From Planctomycetota bacterium (GTDB taxonomy: Bacteria; Planctomycetota; UBA8742; UBA2392): 57,730 bases of DNA. Each line of letters opens with the position of its first letter. Position 1 is the stretch's first letter. Shown here piece by piece: positions 55,841 through 57,730 of this stretch. The notes under the pieces were generated by a model. That model worked only from the letters and a program-made list of their open reading frames with translations, did no database searches and was not told where the DNA came from. Made by a program: the position numbers and the translations under genes. The DNA lies in contig QEVF01000025.1 in the NCBI GenBank assembly GCA_003576915.1, positions 1-57,730 of the forward strand, given 5' to 3'.

Positions 55841-57481
55841 GTGCTCCTTACCTACAACACCTTCAGCAACCCTGGTACCGGCGTGGTTCTGACCACCGGC
55901 GGCGCCAGCGGATCCGTAGACGGTTCAGGCTCCTTCGGCGTGGGCGGCACCACCGGCATGGACAGCCAGGGCGGCCCCGCTTCAGCCGAGCCCGCCCCCA
56001 AGCTGGCTTTGGCCACCACCACACTCTTCACGGGCCCGACCGGCACCACCTTCAGCTACAACGCCGGCGCCGGCAGCGCCCTGGTCAACGCCAACCTGAA
56101 GCTTGACTCGCAGAACGCCTCAGCCCAGATCACCGTCACCAGCATCACGCCTTCCACCACCCAAAACGGCATCACCGCGCCGACACTGACAGGCGCCAAC
56201 CCCGTGGGCACGGCCTTCAACTTCACGGGCACGCCCGCCGCGTCGGGCACCACGACGTTCACCGTCACCCTCAATGACGGCACGCTAAGCAAGGTCTGGA
56301 CGGTCACCTTCAACGTGGCCACCACCGTCGCGCCGCAGATCACGAGCACTGCGCCTACCACGGCCAACGTCGGCTCGCTGTACAGTTACACCATCGTGGC
56401 CACGGGTACGCCCGCGCCCACGCTCTCCGTCACCGGCAACCCCGCCTGGCTCACGCTCGCGGGCAATGTTCTCTCCGGCACGCCCAGCGCCGTCGGCACC
56501 GTAGGACCCATCACCATCACGGCCTCCAACGGCGTCAACCCCAACGCCACCCAGCAGTTCAGCATCACCGTCAACCCGGCCCTGACAGCGCCGCAGATCA
56601 CCAGCACGGCTCCCACGACGGGCACCGTGGGCACGCTCTACACTTACAACATCACCACCACGGGATATCCCGCCGTCACGTTGAGTGTCTCGGGCAACCC
56701 CGCCTGGCTCACGCTCACGGGCAGCACCCTTTCCGGAACGCCCACGGCCGTCGGCACCTTCGGTCCCATCACCATCACGGCCTCCAACGGCGTCAACCCC
56801 AACGCCACCCAGCAGTTCAGCATCAACGTAGGCCCCGCACAGGTGGCGCCGCAGATCACCAGCACGGCGCCCACGGCAGGCGTGGTCGGCACGCTCTACA
56901 CCTACAACATCACGGCCACCGGCGTTCCCGCACCCACCCTCAGCGTCTCGGGCAACCCCCCATGGCTGACGCTTGCGGGCAGCACCCTTTCCGGCACGCC
57001 CACGGCCGCCGGCGTCTTTGGCCCTATCACCATTACCGCCACCAACGGCGTCAACCCCGACGCCACGCAGACTTTCAGCATCACCGTGACTCCGGCCCCC
57101 GTCGCCCCGCAGATCACCAGCACCGCGGTGACGAACGGGCAAGTGGGCGTCGTGTACACCTACAACATCGTCACCACCGGCAGCCCCACACCCACCCTCA
57201 GCGTCAGCGGCAACCCCGCCTGGCTGACTCTCTCCGGCAACACGCTCTCCGGCACGCCCACCACGGCCGGAGTAGTGGGCCCCATCACCATCACGGCCAC
57301 CAACGGCGTGAACCCGCCCGCCACCCAGGTCTTCTCCATCAACGTGGCCACCCTCGGTACCACGGGCGGCGGCGGTGGCGGCGGCGGATGCTCCAGCGAC
57401 TCGACCCAGGGCTTCTGGCTCGCCCTCGTCATTCTCCCCCTCGCCGCATTGCTCCTGAGAAAGCGGCGCGGCACGGCATAA
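55841..57481 (+). CDS. Ig-repeat surface protein with C-terminal anchor (continuation)
   Basis: The frame continues from 55811 in phase with the upstream ORF; GTG 55841 is the first start-like codon. After a beta-rich segment there are four tandem 86-residue putative Ig (He_PIG-type) domains (A-P-Q-I-T-S-T-A-P-T, then N-P-A-W-L-T-L, then L-S-G-T-P). The protein ends in a Gly8-Cys run, S-S-D-S-T-Q-G-F, a hydrophobic helix and L-R-K-R-R. This tripartite tail is like MYXO-CTERM/Synerg-CTERM sorting signals. Alone it lacks a signal peptide, which supports reading it as the back half of the preceding ORF. Confidence 0.75.
   Translation: MLLTYNTFSNPGTGVVLTTGGASGSVDGSGSFGVGGTTGMDSQGGPASAEPAPKLALATTTLFTGPTGTTFSYNAGAGSALVNANLKLDSQNASAQITVTSITPSTTQNGITAPTLTGANPVGTAFNFTGTPAASGTTTFTVTLNDGTLSKVWTVTFNVATTVAPQITSTAPTTANVGSLYSYTIVATGTPAPTLSVTGNPAWLTLAGNVLSGTPSAVGTVGPITITASNGVNPNATQQFSITVNPALTAPQITSTAPTTGTVGTLYTYNITTTGYPAVTLSVSGNPAWLTLTGSTLSGTPTAVGTFGPITITASNGVNPNATQQFSINVGPAQVAPQITSTAPTAGVVGTLYTYNITATGVPAPTLSVSGNPPWLTLAGSTLSGTPTAAGVFGPITITATNGVNPDATQTFSITVTPAPVAPQITSTAVTNGQVGVVYTYNIVTTGSPTPTLSVSGNPAWLTLSGNTLSGTPTTAGVVGPITITATNGVNPPATQVFSINVATLGTTGGGGGGGGCSSDSTQGFWLALVILPLAALLLRKRRGTA
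56330..57361 (+). repeat. Four tandem 258-bp Ig-domain repeats
   Basis: The units are 56330-56587, 56588-56845, 56846-57103 and 57104-57361, each exactly 86 codons and starting with the codons for A-P-Q-I-T. Long identical stretches, such as the G-P-I-T-I-T-A-x-N-G-V-N-P segment, recur at the DNA level. Copy number could change by recombination. Confidence 0.9.
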
Positions 57482-57509
57482 CCTGTCTCTGTCGGGGTTT
57501 CTGAAACAG

Positions 57510-57539
57510 GAAGCGGGGGCGCGCCAGCGCCCCCGCTTC
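57510..57539 (+). terminator. Terminator of the surface protein gene
   Basis: A 12-bp perfect stem (57510-57521 with 57528-57539), extendable by one pair to a GCCA loop, lies 28 bp after the stop codon. Confidence 0.75.
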
Positions 57540-57593
57540 ACTTCGTCTACTGCCCTGCTCTTGAGCTGTGGCGCGAGTGTTCTCGCCTGCGGA

Positions 57594-57651
57594 CATCGGC
57601 GGGACGCCGATGCCACGTCTCTCGCCTGCGCGCATCGGCAAGACGCCGATG
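57594..57651. repeat. Tandem pair of CATCGGC/GCCGATG hairpins
   Basis: Two hairpins (57594-57600 with 57606-57612, and 57633-57639 with 57645-57651) have 5-nt loops and share flanks reading CTCGCCTGCG. They are the same family as 2537-2630 and 51753-51779. Confidence 0.75.
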
Positions 57652-57686
57652 CCGCCACAGGCCCGCGTGTCAACAACGGGAGCGGA

Positions 57687-57711
57687 CCCGAAAACGCTTG
57701 CCGTTTTCGGG
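57687..57711. repeat. Hairpin near the window edge
   Basis: Arms 57687-57696 and 57702-57711 are 10-bp perfect inverted repeats with a 5-nt loop. The sequence after it is too short to say whether a gene or tRNA begins there. Confidence 0.5.
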
Positions 57712-57730
57712 TGGCGGGGTACATGGCCGC

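Noticed and set aside
55811..55860. A bacterial SECIS element after the TGA
   Set aside because: Only a 5-bp stem with a GGAGGC loop is visible. It does not match the known loop pattern, so it is not listed as a feature.
56285..57724. Long minus-strand ORF of 479 codons opposite the Ig repeats
   Set aside because: Its composition is the periodic shadow of the repeat-coding plus strand. It has no start site or family features.

Overview
The window is GC-rich, gene-dense bacterial chromosome with housekeeping and envelope genes on both strands. There is no prophage, transposase, CRISPR array or rRNA. It looks like a Gram-negative, motile, diderm bacterium: there is an outer-membrane-type protein ending in aromatic residues, several lipoproteins, truncated secretin-like proteins, RodA, flagellar fliM and a FliA-type sigma factor. 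A short LigD-phosphoesterase-like protein, large FHA/VWA membrane proteins, Ig-repeat surface proteins and the PrkA kinase suggest Planctomycetota or a close relative. That placement is an inference from family content, not a demonstrated one. SelB shows that the organism decodes selenocysteine. The three tRNA genes (Pro-GGG, Val-GAC, Leu-UAA) all encode their CCA ends.

Layout. 0-6 kb: a hairpin-rich repeat at the 3' end of tRNA-Pro, mtnA, an HTH regulator with an unknown partner, a G3E GTPase, an rRNA/tRNA methyltransferase, an acyl-CoA thioesterase, and a LigD-like gene whose start codon overlaps that of truA. 6-15.5 kb: one long co-directional block with a phosphoesterase, ribosome hibernation factor, YvcK, HPr, Enzyme I, PrkA kinase, a membrane protein, a TPR/ImpE-like protein and a PII-like protein without the usual T-loop tyrosines. 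This reads as a carbon/nitrogen/starvation signalling block. 15.5-19 kb: a FliA-type sigma gene behind a promoter overlapped by a 25-bp AT-rich palindrome, then a lipoprotein, an M50 protease and moaE. 19-33 kb: P5C dehydrogenase, a Tat-exported amine oxidase, tRNA-Val, a two-FHA membrane protein, a thiamine-binding-type protein, selB, a DUF1704 metallopeptidase, bioA, an outer-membrane protein and rodA. 33.5-38.2 kb: a group-2 sigma factor, a giant coiled-coil protein and a membrane protein.

38.2-47.7 kb: a continuous minus-strand run of seven exported or membrane proteins. It holds two secretin N-domain proteins without a barrel, two HEAT/TPR-like proteins, a double-VWA membrane protein and two lipoproteins. 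This is the best candidate here for an undescribed envelope system. 47.9-49.2 kb: tRNA-Leu followed after 5 nt by a Pnkp-like protein with a degenerate kinase P-loop, an intact phosphatase and no ligase domain. 49.2-57.7 kb: an SDR, yidD, an SPFH protein, aspartate kinase, an FtsB-like protein, fliM, and a large Gly-rich/Ig-repeat surface protein with a C-terminal anchor. The reading frame of this last protein is interrupted by a single in-frame TGA.

Dispersed short palindromes built on GCATCGGC/GCCGATGC occur at three intergenic places. All calls come from reading the sequence. No database search was run.
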